Assembly (NCBI GenBank): GCA_025758045.1
Contig: CP107208.1
Span: forward strand, 2,914,001 to 2,978,000
Direction of reading: 5' to 3'
DNA length: 64,000 nucleotides
From: Oscillospiraceae bacterium
GTDB lineage: Bacteria > Bacillota > Clostridia > Oscillospirales > Ruminococcaceae
Position numbers and translations under genes: made by a program. The notes under the pieces were generated by a model that was given only the letters and a program-made list of their open reading frames with translations, was not told where the DNA came from and made no database searches. Positions 8,791 through 17,030 of the stretch are shown in pieces (the stretch's first letter is position 1; each line of letters starts with the position of its first letter).

Positions 8791-9626
8791 AGCTGATCCT
8801 TTGCAAGAATTTGTTTGATTTTGGTTGCGTCGCCCCAGGTGCCGGGGCTGTCATACGGGCGGTCCGGGAAGGCACCGTAGTCCAGCTTGATCTTGTAGTT
8901 CTTATCCCGCAGGAATTGCTCGACCCGGTCGGCCAGGCTGCGGGGCTCGCCGGTGCAGACGTTGATGATGCCGTTGATCTCCTCCTGCACGCTGGCAGCG
9001 ACGATCATGTTGGCAAGCTCGTCCACATCGATGAAGTCATAGAGGTTTTTGCCGCTGGTGAACGGGAAGGTCTTTTTGCCGTCCAGTTCAGCCTGAGCCA
9101 GTTTGGCAAAGATGGAACTGCCGTGGGCTTCGTCGCCGGTGATGTAGTAGGCGCGCAGCCAGTGCAGCTTGCAGGGGCTGCCGTCCAGCGAGAGCATCAG
9201 GCTTTGGCGCAGGGCGTTTTTGGCGATGCCGTACTGGCTTTGGGGCTTGCAGGGGGTGCTTTCGTTGATGGCACCCTCCCAGTAGCCCACTTCGTGCATA
9301 GTGCCCATGACGCTTAAATCTTTCAGGCCGCCTGCCACCAGGTCGTTCAGGAATGTGACGTGGGCGGACAGGTCCTTCATATGGGCCGGAGAGTTGTGGC
9401 GAAAACCGTCCCGCCAGGCCAGGTGGATACAGATGTCCGGGCTGCCCACCTTGCGGTAGATTTCTTTGTCACCGCTGAAGATGGGCACATCGCAAAACTC
9501 CGCCCGCTCATCCACGCCTTTAAAAGAGAAGTCAGACGCGATGACCTTGCAGCCGCGATCCAGCGCATTTTTGACAACGTGGCGGCCGATATATCCGGCG
9601 GCGCCGGTAACCAGAATCGTTTTCAT
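8787..9626 (-). CDS. NAD(P)-dependent sugar epimerase/dehydratase, extended SDR
   Basis: A 279-residue Rossmann-fold enzyme. GAAGYIG at residues 8-14 is the dinucleotide-binding glycine motif, and YGIAK (about residue 130) gives the YxxxK catalytic pair of extended short-chain dehydrogenases. Such enzymes epimerise, dehydrate or reduce nucleotide sugars; the setting suggests it makes an activated sugar for the surface polymer, possibly a deoxysugar, but the substrate cannot be read from the sequence. The start is ATG 9626, with AGGAGG 8 nt upstream; an extension to 9665 would read through that ribosome site. It overlaps both neighbours by 4 nt (ATGA), so it is translationally coupled on each side. 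Confidence 0.85.
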   Translation of the reverse strand: MKTILVTGAAGYIGRHVVKNALDRGCKVIASDFSFKGVDERAEFCDVPIFSGDKEIYRKVGSPDICIHLAWRDGFRHNSPAHMKDLSAHVTFLNDLVAGGLKDLSVMGTMHEVGYWEGAINESTPCKPQSQYGIAKNALRQSLMLSLDGSPCKLHWLRAYYITGDEAHGSSIFAKLAQAELDGKKTFPFTSGKNLYDFIDVDELANMIVAASVQEEINGIINVCTGEPRSLADRVEQFLRDKNYKIKLDYGAFPDRPYDSPGTWGDATKIKQILAKDQL

Positions 9627-10654
9627 GGCAGTTTCCTCCTGCGGTTTTTCGGGCGGTTGGCCCACAGTTCATACAGGCGTTGCAGCCGCAGGTTGTACAG
9701 CAGCAGTGCGCCGGTCTGCTTTTTATGGTGCTTGGCTTCGTGCCAAAGATCCAGCGGCGGGGCCGGGTAACGGGCCAGCACACCGCGTAAAGTGCGCCAG
9801 CCGTGGCGGCGCAGCGCACCGGGGGCTTTGGCATCTGCCAGCTGGTGCATCAAAAAGGTGATAGCCTGGGCGCGGCGGTCGTTCCAGACGGCCGCGCGGG
9901 CAGCTTCGGGGCAGCGGGCCTGAATGGCCTTATACTCGGCTGCCATCCAGCGGTCCAGCACGCCGATGCGCCCCTGCAAAGCCTGTACGGTCTGGCACTG
10001 GGAGGTGCTTTGCCCACTCTCGAAATGGCGGTAGACAGGCTGCGGCAGGTAGTGTACTTTGTCGGTGCGGGCATAAAGTCCGGCGTTGAAGATGAAATCC
10101 TCAAGGCCATAGCGGCAATGCTCGTCAAAGCGCAGATTGCCGATGGCCGAGCGGCGGTAGAGGGCATTCCAGACGAATTGCGGGCCGCTGTTTTGCAGGA
10201 ACTTGCGGTAGTCGCCGTCGGCGGCCAGGTCACAGGCCGTGCCCGCCGGGTGGGGCTGCGGGGTCTCGGTGCCGTCGGGGCTGATGTGGATCAGCTCGTA
10301 ATCGGCACGGACGATGTCAGCGCCGGTGTCCTCCGCCTTTTGCAGCAGCAGGGCCAGCGCACCGGGCAGCAGCAGATCGTCGTCGTCGCAGAAGGTCACA
10401 TACATGCCCTCAGCGACGGAAAGCCCCCGGTTGCGGGCGGCGCAGATACCGGCGTTTTTCTGGGTGATGACCTGGATGCGGTCGTCCCGCAGGGCCAGAT
10501 CGTGGCAAAGGCCGGGGGTGACATCGGTGGAGCCGTCATCGACCAGCAGCACCTCCAGCCCGGCAATATCTTGGGTAAGGATGGACTGCACGGCAGCCCG
10601 CAGGGTGGATGCCGCATTGTAGATGGGCACGATCACACTGATACGCGGCGGCAT
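9623..10654 (-). CDS. Family 2 glycosyltransferase
   Basis: A 343-residue GT-A fold inverting glycosyltransferase. The N-terminal domain shows VIVPIYNAA, VDDGSTD (about residue 40) and a CDDDD cluster (about 88-92) that is the DxD-type metal and nucleotide-sugar site. The C-terminal third is basic and without membrane helices, so the enzyme is peripheral or cytoplasmic. It probably adds one sugar of the repeat unit; donor and linkage are unknown. The start is the ATG at 10654 with AAAGGAG upstream; an in-frame TTG at 10675 lies upstream of that ribosome site and is unlikely. It overlaps the epimerase start by 4 nt. Confidence 0.87.
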   Translation of the reverse strand: MPPRISVIVPIYNAASTLRAAVQSILTQDIAGLEVLLVDDGSTDVTPGLCHDLALRDDRIQVITQKNAGICAARNRGLSVAEGMYVTFCDDDDLLLPGALALLLQKAEDTGADIVRADYELIHISPDGTETPQPHPAGTACDLAADGDYRKFLQNSGPQFVWNALYRRSAIGNLRFDEHCRYGLEDFIFNAGLYARTDKVHYLPQPVYRHFESGQSTSQCQTVQALQGRIGVLDRWMAAEYKAIQARCPEAARAAVWNDRRAQAITFLMHQLADAKAPGALRRHGWRTLRGVLARYPAPPLDLWHEAKHHKKQTGALLLYNLRLQRLYELWANRPKNRRRKLP

Positions 10655-10678
10655 AACGTCCTGCACTCCTTTCAAAAT

Positions 10679-12409
10679 TCATCTTTTCATTTTGGCGTAA
10701 AGCCGGTCATAGGGCAAGGGCAGCGGGGCCAGGCGCTTTAGAAAGCCGATCTTCCACCGGGCAGCGGAGAGGTCCTGCTTGGCCTGGTTTGCGTGGGTGA
10801 GATAATAACCGACCTTGCGCGGCGCGGCCAGCGGGTAGACGCCGCCGTCCTCGACGGTCAGGTCGCCCAGCAGGGCGGTCTCCCCTGCCGTAGGCTGGCC
10901 GACCAGCCGCAGAAAAGGCGAGATGGCAGTCTGCGGCGGGATAGCGAGGGTTTGCAGAAACGACTTTTGCCAATCCTGCGCAAAGCGCAGGATTCCCTTT
11001 TGCAGCGCGTCCAGCAGCGGCGTGGGCGGCTGGGAAACCCGCTGGACGGTGATGGTTTTGTCGGTTTGGGTGTAACCAAGGGTCGCGCCCACATCCTCGG
11101 AAATCAGGCGTTCCAGCATGGGCTGGCCTGCCCAGTAGAGCAGCGGCGCGGGTCGGCCGTCGAATAGAAAAACGGCGGTCTCATCTTCGCGCAAGCGCCC
11201 GCGCAGTCGGTCGTCACAAGAGAGCTGACAGCCATGCAATTTTATATTGCACACAGCCTGTAACAGCATCTGGGTTGTGCCGCCGCTGCCGATGTCCACA
11301 AGGATGTCCCCTGCCTGCAGGTTTTGCCGGGTGAGGTAGGCGGACACGGCGGCGGCACTTTGGGGCGTGGCCAGCGCTTGCAGCAGCGGGCGGGCGGTAT
11401 CGGGTCCATGCTTTAAATCATAGGATTTTTCTTGCAGGTCCATCGGGCAGGCGGTACCGCAATAGGCGGCGATCTGCGCACCGGTAAGGGATTGGCGCGG
11501 CAGAGCGGCCAGCAGCAGATCCCACCGGTGCTGCGCCAATAGAAGCGGGCACAGGCTGCGGCGGGAGACCTGCAAGTAGGCGGTCTGCTCCTGCGGGTAC
11601 AAAAGCGCGTAGACCTGGCGCATCAGGTACATATCCCGCGCCAGAAAGTAGATTTTTGCATTGGGGTGCTGCTGTTCCCGGGCATGCAGCCATTGGCAGT
11701 AAGCTACAGCCAGCGGACCGAGAGTGGCAAAGCCAAGGCGCTCTGCCTCGGATTCGATGCCCGGCAGACGGTTTGCGGTGAAAGCCGCCACCGCACCGGC
11801 AGGCAGGCTTTCCCGCGGGACCTCCTGCGTGGGAAGGTGCCAACTGCGGATGCCGGCCAGCGCCGAACCGGCAACATCCGCCCGCCAGTTGTCGCCAATA
11901 AAAAGGGCCTCTTTTGCCTGCGTCTGCGTTTTTTGCAGAAACAGGCGGAACAGCTTGCCGCTGCGCTTCTGCACGCCGTAATCGGCCGAGACGAAGCCGC
12001 CATCGAAAAAGTCGTAGCCGCACTTGGCCAGCATGGCGTCCAGCTGGACCTTGGGCAGGTACATGTCGGAAATATAGTAAAGCCGTTTACCCTGGGCATG
12101 CAGGGCGCGGGCGGCTTTCAGCACCGGCAGGTTGGGCACAGCGCAGGCGATCTCAGCGGCGCATTCTGCCGCCGGGTCGTATCCGGCCAGGCAGGGGCGG
12201 GCATAAATTTCCGCCAGAGTCACTTCCCCGCTTTTGGCGGCACGGGCTTCGGCTTCGGCCTGGATGCGGGCTTTGGCGAAGTCCGCGCCCAACAGGGCGA
12301 ACAGGTCGGTGGGGCGGGCCACATCGCGCTTAATGAGCGTATCAAACACATCAAAGGCCACCACCGGGTGCGGCGCAGCCTTGTGCAGGATCGTTTCAGT
12401 CAGTTTCAT
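10679..12409 (-). CDS. HAD-superfamily protein with long C-terminal extension, polysaccharide operon
   Basis: A 576-residue protein whose first 220 residues are a HAD-like fold: FDVFDTL (about 19-25) contains the nucleophile Asp and Asp+2, YISDMYLP is motif II, KRSGKLF holds the motif III lysine and FIGDNWRADV is motif IV, so the hydrolase site looks intact. The remaining 350 residues include an LARDMYLMRQVY block and a glycine-rich VDIGSGGTTQ block. I recognise this architecture from surface-glycan clusters but not a proven function; a sugar-phosphate phosphatase or glycan-modifying role is inference. The start at ATG 12409 overlaps the upstream GT2 stop in an ATGA with no clear ribosome site, so it relies on coupling. 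Confidence 0.75.
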   Translation of the reverse strand: MKLTETILHKAAPHPVVAFDVFDTLIKRDVARPTDLFALLGADFAKARIQAEAEARAAKSGEVTLAEIYARPCLAGYDPAAECAAEIACAVPNLPVLKAARALHAQGKRLYYISDMYLPKVQLDAMLAKCGYDFFDGGFVSADYGVQKRSGKLFRLFLQKTQTQAKEALFIGDNWRADVAGSALAGIRSWHLPTQEVPRESLPAGAVAAFTANRLPGIESEAERLGFATLGPLAVAYCQWLHAREQQHPNAKIYFLARDMYLMRQVYALLYPQEQTAYLQVSRRSLCPLLLAQHRWDLLLAALPRQSLTGAQIAAYCGTACPMDLQEKSYDLKHGPDTARPLLQALATPQSAAAVSAYLTRQNLQAGDILVDIGSGGTTQMLLQAVCNIKLHGCQLSCDDRLRGRLREDETAVFLFDGRPAPLLYWAGQPMLERLISEDVGATLGYTQTDKTITVQRVSQPPTPLLDALQKGILRFAQDWQKSFLQTLAIPPQTAISPFLRLVGQPTAGETALLGDLTVEDGGVYPLAAPRKVGYYLTHANQAKQDLSAARWKIGFLKRLAPLPLPYDRLYAKMKR

Positions 12410-13299
12410 GGCAGGTAGGGTGTTGCGGGGCGGAAACGCACCCCCGCGAAGAATCCTTTCCAAATAATGCCGATGCGCCAGGCTTTGCAGCCCTGGGGGC
12501 TGCAAAGCACCTGCGCAGTGTGCCAGGCGTCTTTGGCCAGCAGCCACAGCCAGCCGCGCAGGCCTTCGCGCCGGTACAGTACCACGTCATTACGGTAAAA
12601 ATAGCGGTAGCGCTCCCACCGGGCGGGAACGTCGGCGGCAATGTTCACGATGCCGGGGTTCTGCATGGCATGCACGACCCGGCTGGCCGGGACCACGTAG
12701 CACGGCTGTGCCCGGGAAATACGGCGGGTGTACTCCCAATCGTCGGACCAGATGAAGAACTCGGCGATGGGCAGGCCGTATCGGCGCACGGTCTCGGTAC
12801 GCAGAAACAGCGAAACAAAACTGGCCATGACCGCCGGGATGCGCTCGCCGTCAAAACCGGGCAGGTCTTTGTAGGGTGTCACTCGCTGCAGGTTCATGGG
12901 CTGGTCAGTGCCGTCTGGCGCTAAAGCACGGCTGGAAAGCCAGCCGTATTGGCCTTGCAAGTTGCGGTCGGTCTGTAAAAAGGCTTCCAGCGCCGTGGGG
13001 GTGGGCAGGGTGTCGTCGTCCATGAGCCAGAGGGCGTCGTACCCGGCAAGGGCAGCCTCCCGCACGCCGTAAGCGAAGCCCCCTGCCCCACCCAGGTTTT
13101 TGCCGGTGTTGCGGTAAACAAGGTTGGGCAGGGCCATTTCGGCCACAGCTTCGGCGGTGCCGTCGGTGCTGGCGTTATCGACCAGAAAGATGGTCAAATC
13201 CTGCGCGGTCTGGGCGGCAAGGGCCGCCAGGCATTGGCGCAACAGCGGCAGGCGGTTGTAGGTCACCACCACCGCCGCAACAGAAAATCGTTCAGTCAT
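12406..13299 (-). CDS. Family 2 glycosyltransferase (GlfT2/rhamnosyltransferase-like)
   Basis: A 297-residue GT-A glycosyltransferase. VVVTYNR at the start, VDNASTDGT (about 40-48), GGAGGFAYG (about 69-77) and LMDDDTLPTP (about 92-101, the DDD metal site) match the branch that includes galactofuranosyl and rhamnosyl transferases. The IWSDDWEYTRRI block (about 183) contributes the catalytic acidic residues typical of that branch. It probably builds the backbone or side chain of the cell-surface polymer with the RgpF-like proteins. It overlaps the DUF4422 gene by 8 nt and the HAD gene by 4 nt, so it sits in one tightly coupled transcript. Confidence 0.87.
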   Translation of the reverse strand: MTERFSVAAVVVTYNRLPLLRQCLAALAAQTAQDLTIFLVDNASTDGTAEAVAEMALPNLVYRNTGKNLGGAGGFAYGVREAALAGYDALWLMDDDTLPTPTALEAFLQTDRNLQGQYGWLSSRALAPDGTDQPMNLQRVTPYKDLPGFDGERIPAVMASFVSLFLRTETVRRYGLPIAEFFIWSDDWEYTRRISRAQPCYVVPASRVVHAMQNPGIVNIAADVPARWERYRYFYRNDVVLYRREGLRGWLWLLAKDAWHTAQVLCSPQGCKAWRIGIIWKGFFAGVRFRPATPYLP

Positions 13300-14062
13300 C
13301 TTTTTTCGGGAAAAATTTACGTTTTAAGAACTGGGTGCCCTTGTGCAGCCAGTTCTGGTGCTCCATATACACGATGTCCAGCTCTTCGTAGCTGATGTTG
13401 TTGGTGATGAGCCAGGCGTCAAGCAAACGCTCACTAACGAAGCCGAAGACGCGGCGGTCGTTGGTGGAGTAGCCGGTCATGTCCAGTTCCCGCTCCAGCT
13501 CAAACAGGATGTCGAACAGCCAGGTGCAGTAATGCTGCAGCAGTTCCCGCTTCATCACAAACATATTAAAGTGGTGGCCGTGGGTCTTGGACATATACAT
13601 GTCGTAGGCCGGCAGATACTCCGGGCATTTGCGCTCGATGATCGCCCGGGTGACGGTCAAGTCCTGCTTGTGGTGGGCGTGGATGTACTGGGTGTAGTTC
13701 GTCTCGATGAAATAGTGGCGTTCCTTGGGCAGCACCACGTTGGTGGTAGCCAGGATGGCGCACAGTTCCTCGTGGCTGATGACCCGGCGCTTTTTGGCAT
13801 CGAAGATGCTTTTTTTGCGGCTGGCAAAATAGCGGCGGTAATGCACGATGCCGATATAATCGGAATCGATGTTGTGCGCCGCCCAGTACAGGCCGGTCAG
13901 CTCACAGAAATTGGCGTTGCGCTCCGAGATATTTTCGCCCGTATCATCGCCGATATAACCGCAGGCCGGGTGGATGGCATGGCCCATCTGCACCGGCAGA
14001 TACATAGGATCGTCCGGCACCCAGTAAGGCTTATGTGTTGCTACAATGATCGTTGTCTGCAA
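13292..14062 (-). CDS. DUF4422 family protein, probable glycosyltransferase (TTG start)
   Basis: A 256-residue DUF4422-type protein, a family found in capsule and exopolysaccharide clusters and thought to be glycosyltransferases. Visible blocks are IIVATHKPYW at the N-terminus, GYIGDDTGENIS, LTGLYWAAHN, IGIVHYRRYF, and FNMFVMKRE towards the middle. The start is a TTG at 14062, since GGGGAG lies 6 nt upstream and the family begins at this strand; an in-frame ATG at 14194 would lie within the promoter. First gene of the eight-gene operon. The sugar transferred is unknown. Confidence 0.82.
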   Translation of the reverse strand: MQTTIIVATHKPYWVPDDPMYLPVQMGHAIHPACGYIGDDTGENISERNANFCELTGLYWAAHNIDSDYIGIVHYRRYFASRKKSIFDAKKRRVISHEELCAILATTNVVLPKERHYFIETNYTQYIHAHHKQDLTVTRAIIERKCPEYLPAYDMYMSKTHGHHFNMFVMKRELLQHYCTWLFDILFELERELDMTGYSTNDRRVFGFVSERLLDAWLITNNISYEELDIVYMEHQNWLHKGTQFLKRKFFPKKDD

Positions 14063-14166
14063 AGTGGTCTCCCCGCTTCGTTGCAATACGGCCGGGCGTT
14101 CGTGCACGCGGCCTTTCCCTATCTCTATACTTTCTTTTTTTAACTTTTCTATTATACTAAAAACAT

Positions 14167-14194
14167 AGTATAGCGCATTTTTGGCGGAATACAA
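14167..14194 (-). promoter_or_regulatory. Promoter of the polysaccharide operon
   Basis: On the minus strand TTGTAT (14189-14194) and TATACT (14167-14172) are spaced by 16 nt, about 105 nt upstream of the DUF4422 TTG start. A second TATAAT at 14151-14156 lacks a -35 partner. Confidence 0.65.
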
Positions 14195-14246
14195 GTTACA
14201 GAACGGTTAAGTTTTTGTATAAGGACGGCTGTACGCCCTGCGCGCG

Positions 14247-16136
14247 TTATGCGTCCTCGGCCTCGAAGGCTTCCTGCTCCTCGGCGAGCTTTTCCCACTC
14301 GTCGTATAGTTCCTGCTGGTGGAAGCGGGTGTCGTCCAGTTCGTCGCACTTATCCCGCAGCAGCAGGTGGTCGCGCAGGACCTCGGGGTCGTTGATCTCG
14401 TTTTCCAGTTCCACGATGTGCGCGCCCAGTTCCTCGATCTGGTTCTCCACGGCTTTGATGCGGGCGCGGACCTCGGCCCGGCGCTTGCGCTGCTCTTTGC
14501 CGTAGGCCTGCTTTTTGACTGTGTCCTCGGCTTTCTGCTGTTCCTGGGTCTTGCCGTTATCGCGGTTTTGCAGGGCAGCAAAGTTCGGGTAGAAGGTTGC
14601 CTTGCCGTCTTCAAGGTACAGGATCGGACAGCCCAGGGTCTGCATCAGGTAGCGGTCATGAGTGACCAGCAGCAGCGTGCCGGTGTAGGCCGCCAACGCC
14701 TGGGTCAGGCTTTCGCGCATATAAATGTCCAAGTGGTTGGTAGGCTCGTCCAGGAACATCAGGTTGGGTCGTTCGAGGGCCAGCTCGGCAAAGCGCAGGC
14801 GGGCCAGTTCGCCGCCGGAGAGGGCGGCGCAATCCTTGAACACTTCCTCGCCCCGGTAGCCGAAACGAGCCAGGTGGCTGCGGACTTCCAGTTCGGTAAA
14901 GCGGGGGTACTGGTTCCAGATGGCATCGATGACCCTGCCGGCGCGCTTGGCCTGCTGCTGAGTGAAGACACCAGGCTTGGCGCCGCTGCCTAGGCGAACC
15001 ATGCCGCCGGAGGGGCGGCGCTTGCCGTCCAGCACTTGCAGCAGTGTGGACTTGCCGGTGCCGTTGGGGCCGGCGATGACCAGCTTGTCCCCGCGGTGGA
15101 CCGTGTAGTCCAGCGCATCGATGAGGGTGCGTTCCCCGATGCGGACGGTGAGGTTTTTCATGATAACCAGCTCGTCATAGGGCTCGATGTCGTACTCAAA
15201 GCGAAAGTTCAACTCGTAGGCTTCGGCGGTCGGTGCTTCCACGATCTCCAGCTTTTCCAGCTGCTTGCGGCGGCTCTGGGCCATCTTGGTGGTGGAGGCG
15301 CGCACAAGGTTGCGGTCGACGTAGTCCTGCAGTTTGGCGGCCTTTTCCACAGCGGCATCATGCAGTTTTTGCTGGCGCTCGTCGGCGGCTTCGCGCTGGG
15401 GCAGATAGGCCGAGTAGTTGCCGCGGTAGGTCTTGATGGTCTTGCCGCGCAGCTCCCAGATGCGGGTGCAGACGGCGTCCAAAAAATAGCGGTCATGGCT
15501 GACGACCAGCACCGCGCCGCGGTAGGTCTTGAGGTAATTTTCCAGCCATTCCATGGTTTCCAGGTCCAGGTGGTTGGTAGGCTCGTCCAGGATCAGCAGG
15601 TCAGGACGCTCCAGCAGCAGACGGGCCAGGCGCAGACGAGTCTGCTCACCGCCGGAAAGGACGCCCGCCAGTTTGACCCAGGTATCCGCCGGGAAGCCCA
15701 TACCGTTGAGCACCTTTTTGATCTGGGTGTCCATATTATAAGCGTCCATGGCATCCACGATGGCGGTGCAGTGGGCGATTTCCTCGGTCAGGGCTGTGTT
15801 ATGCGGGTCCGCAGCCAGGCGGCGCTGCAGGTCGTCCATCTTCTGCATGGCGTCCAGAGCCGGGGCGAAGGCCAGTTTCATCGTGGCGTAAATGTCCAGC
15901 GTGGGGGCCAGGCGGGCGTTCTGCTCCAGATAACCGCAGGTCACGCCGGTGCCAAAGGCAGCATCGCCTGCATCGGGCAGGCTCTCGCCGCACAGGATGC
16001 GCAGCAGCGTGGTTTTGCCGGTGCCGTTTGCGCCAATGATGCCGATGCGGTCGCCGCGCTCGACCCCGGCGTTGACGTCCTTCAGAACTTCATGTTCGCC
16101 AAAGCTTTTGCCCAGGTTTTGCAGTTCCAACAGCAT
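14247..16136 (-). CDS. ABC-F family ATPase (ribosome-associated type)
   Basis: A 629-residue soluble protein with two ABC ATPase domains and no membrane segments, the ABC-F layout. Walker A motifs are GANGTGKT (about 36) and GPNGTGKS (about 350); both domains have an LSGGE signature and an LDEPTNHLD Walker B. The linker between them (about 240-310) is the P-site tRNA interaction motif region, and the C-terminus is a charged coiled coil as in Uup/YdiF proteins. ABC-F proteins bind the ribosomal E site and relieve stalling; some give antibiotic resistance, but the sequence does not tell which class. ATG 16136 follows GAGGAGAGGAA. Probably co-transcribed with the yjjG-like gene upstream. Confidence 0.9.
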   Translation of the reverse strand: MLLELQNLGKSFGEHEVLKDVNAGVERGDRIGIIGANGTGKTTLLRILCGESLPDAGDAAFGTGVTCGYLEQNARLAPTLDIYATMKLAFAPALDAMQKMDDLQRRLAADPHNTALTEEIAHCTAIVDAMDAYNMDTQIKKVLNGMGFPADTWVKLAGVLSGGEQTRLRLARLLLERPDLLILDEPTNHLDLETMEWLENYLKTYRGAVLVVSHDRYFLDAVCTRIWELRGKTIKTYRGNYSAYLPQREAADERQQKLHDAAVEKAAKLQDYVDRNLVRASTTKMAQSRRKQLEKLEIVEAPTAEAYELNFRFEYDIEPYDELVIMKNLTVRIGERTLIDALDYTVHRGDKLVIAGPNGTGKSTLLQVLDGKRRPSGGMVRLGSGAKPGVFTQQQAKRAGRVIDAIWNQYPRFTELEVRSHLARFGYRGEEVFKDCAALSGGELARLRFAELALERPNLMFLDEPTNHLDIYMRESLTQALAAYTGTLLLVTHDRYLMQTLGCPILYLEDGKATFYPNFAALQNRDNGKTQEQQKAEDTVKKQAYGKEQRKRRAEVRARIKAVENQIEELGAHIVELENEINDPEVLRDHLLLRDKCDELDDTRFHQQELYDEWEKLAEEQEAFEAEDA

Positions 16137-16198
16137 GGGGGTGTTTCCTCTCCTCTATTGTGTCCTCTTTTGCGGTATTTCGCGTTTTTTCACAACGC

Positions 16199-16228
16199 TG
16201 CCGCTGCCCTTGGGGAAAGGCAGCGGCA
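16199..16228. other. Perfect 10-bp hairpin between the yjjG-like and ABC-F genes
   Basis: TGCCGCTGCC and GGCAGCGGCA pair perfectly around a 10-nt loop. No T tract follows on the minus strand, so this is not a convincing terminator; it could be a pause, processing or transcript-stabilising stem between the two genes. Confidence 0.45.
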
Positions 16229-16251
16229 TACTGCATAAGCCGCCGGGCAGT

Positions 16252-17001
16252 TTATGCTTCATTGCTGTGGCGGCGGTTGCGCACGCCGATGTTTTCCAGT
16301 TCCTCCGGCTCCATCACGATCTTGTACAGATCCTCATAGGAGCCGATCTCAAATTTGGGGTGGATGTTCGACTTGTTTTCCTCGTTTTTCAGGTTGAACC
16401 AGCAGGTGTCGAGGCCTGCGTTCTGGCCGCCCTTGATGTCAGCCAGCAGATCGTCGCCCACCATCAGCACACGGCTGCGGTTGGTGATGCCCAGGTCCTT
16501 GAGGACATGCTCAAACAGTTTGGCCGAAGGTTTGGCCGCACCGACTTTCTCGGAGATATAGACACCGTCCATGTAGCGCTCAATGCCGGAATCCCGGATG
16601 CGGGCCTCCTGCACCATGACCGCGCCATTGGAGACGATGGCCAGAGTGGCGACCTCGCTCAGTTCCTCCAGTGCGGTCAGCGCACCGGGAAGCAGGTCGG
16701 CATGGGTGGAAAGCAGTTCCTCGTAGCGGTCATTCATCTGGACAGCCTTGCCGTTATCGGGCAGGTCCATCGCTTTCATGAAGCGGCCGAACCGCTGCTG
16801 GAACAGCTTGGGTTTGGTCAGCTGGCCTTTGGCGAGCGCATCCCACAGCTCGCGGTTGACGGCGTGGTAGATCTCACAAGCGCGGGCGTCATGGGGCAGC
16901 TCGTACTCGGCCAGCATATCGGTCAGGGCCTGGCGCTCAGCCGCATCAAAGTCCAGCAAAGTGTTGTCAACGTCCAGAAGGACGCAAGTGTAAATGGCCA
17001 T
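16252..17001 (-). CDS. yjjG: HAD-IA hydrolase, YjjG-like noncanonical pyrimidine nucleotidase
   Basis: A 249-residue HAD hydrolase with a helical cap. LLDVDNTLLDF (about 8-18) has the two catalytic aspartates, IVSNGA (about 121) is motif II, AAKPSAKLF (about 155) holds the lysine and MVGDDLLADI (about 177) gives the metal-binding acids. The spacing and the GQLTKPKLFQQRF cap fit YjjG/YfnB, which hydrolyse pyrimidine nucleoside monophosphates, including damaged or modified ones (house-cleaning). ATG at 17001 follows AGGAGAG. It lies 29 nt after the SGNH-like gene and upstream of the ABC-F gene. The subfamily name is probable, the substrate not proven. Confidence 0.8.
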   Translation of the reverse strand: MAIYTCVLLDVDNTLLDFDAAERQALTDMLAEYELPHDARACEIYHAVNRELWDALAKGQLTKPKLFQQRFGRFMKAMDLPDNGKAVQMNDRYEELLSTHADLLPGALTALEELSEVATLAIVSNGAVMVQEARIRDSGIERYMDGVYISEKVGAAKPSAKLFEHVLKDLGITNRSRVLMVGDDLLADIKGGQNAGLDTCWFNLKNEENKSNIHPKFEIGSYEDLYKIVMEPEELENIGVRNRRHSNEA

Positions 17002-17030
17002 TTTAAAATGACTCTCCTGTTTCTGGTTTA

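Noticed and set aside
6952..8796. A 614-codon plus-strand open frame opposite the RgpF-like gene
   Set aside because: Shadow of the minus-strand gene, which has motif blocks and correct ribosome sites.
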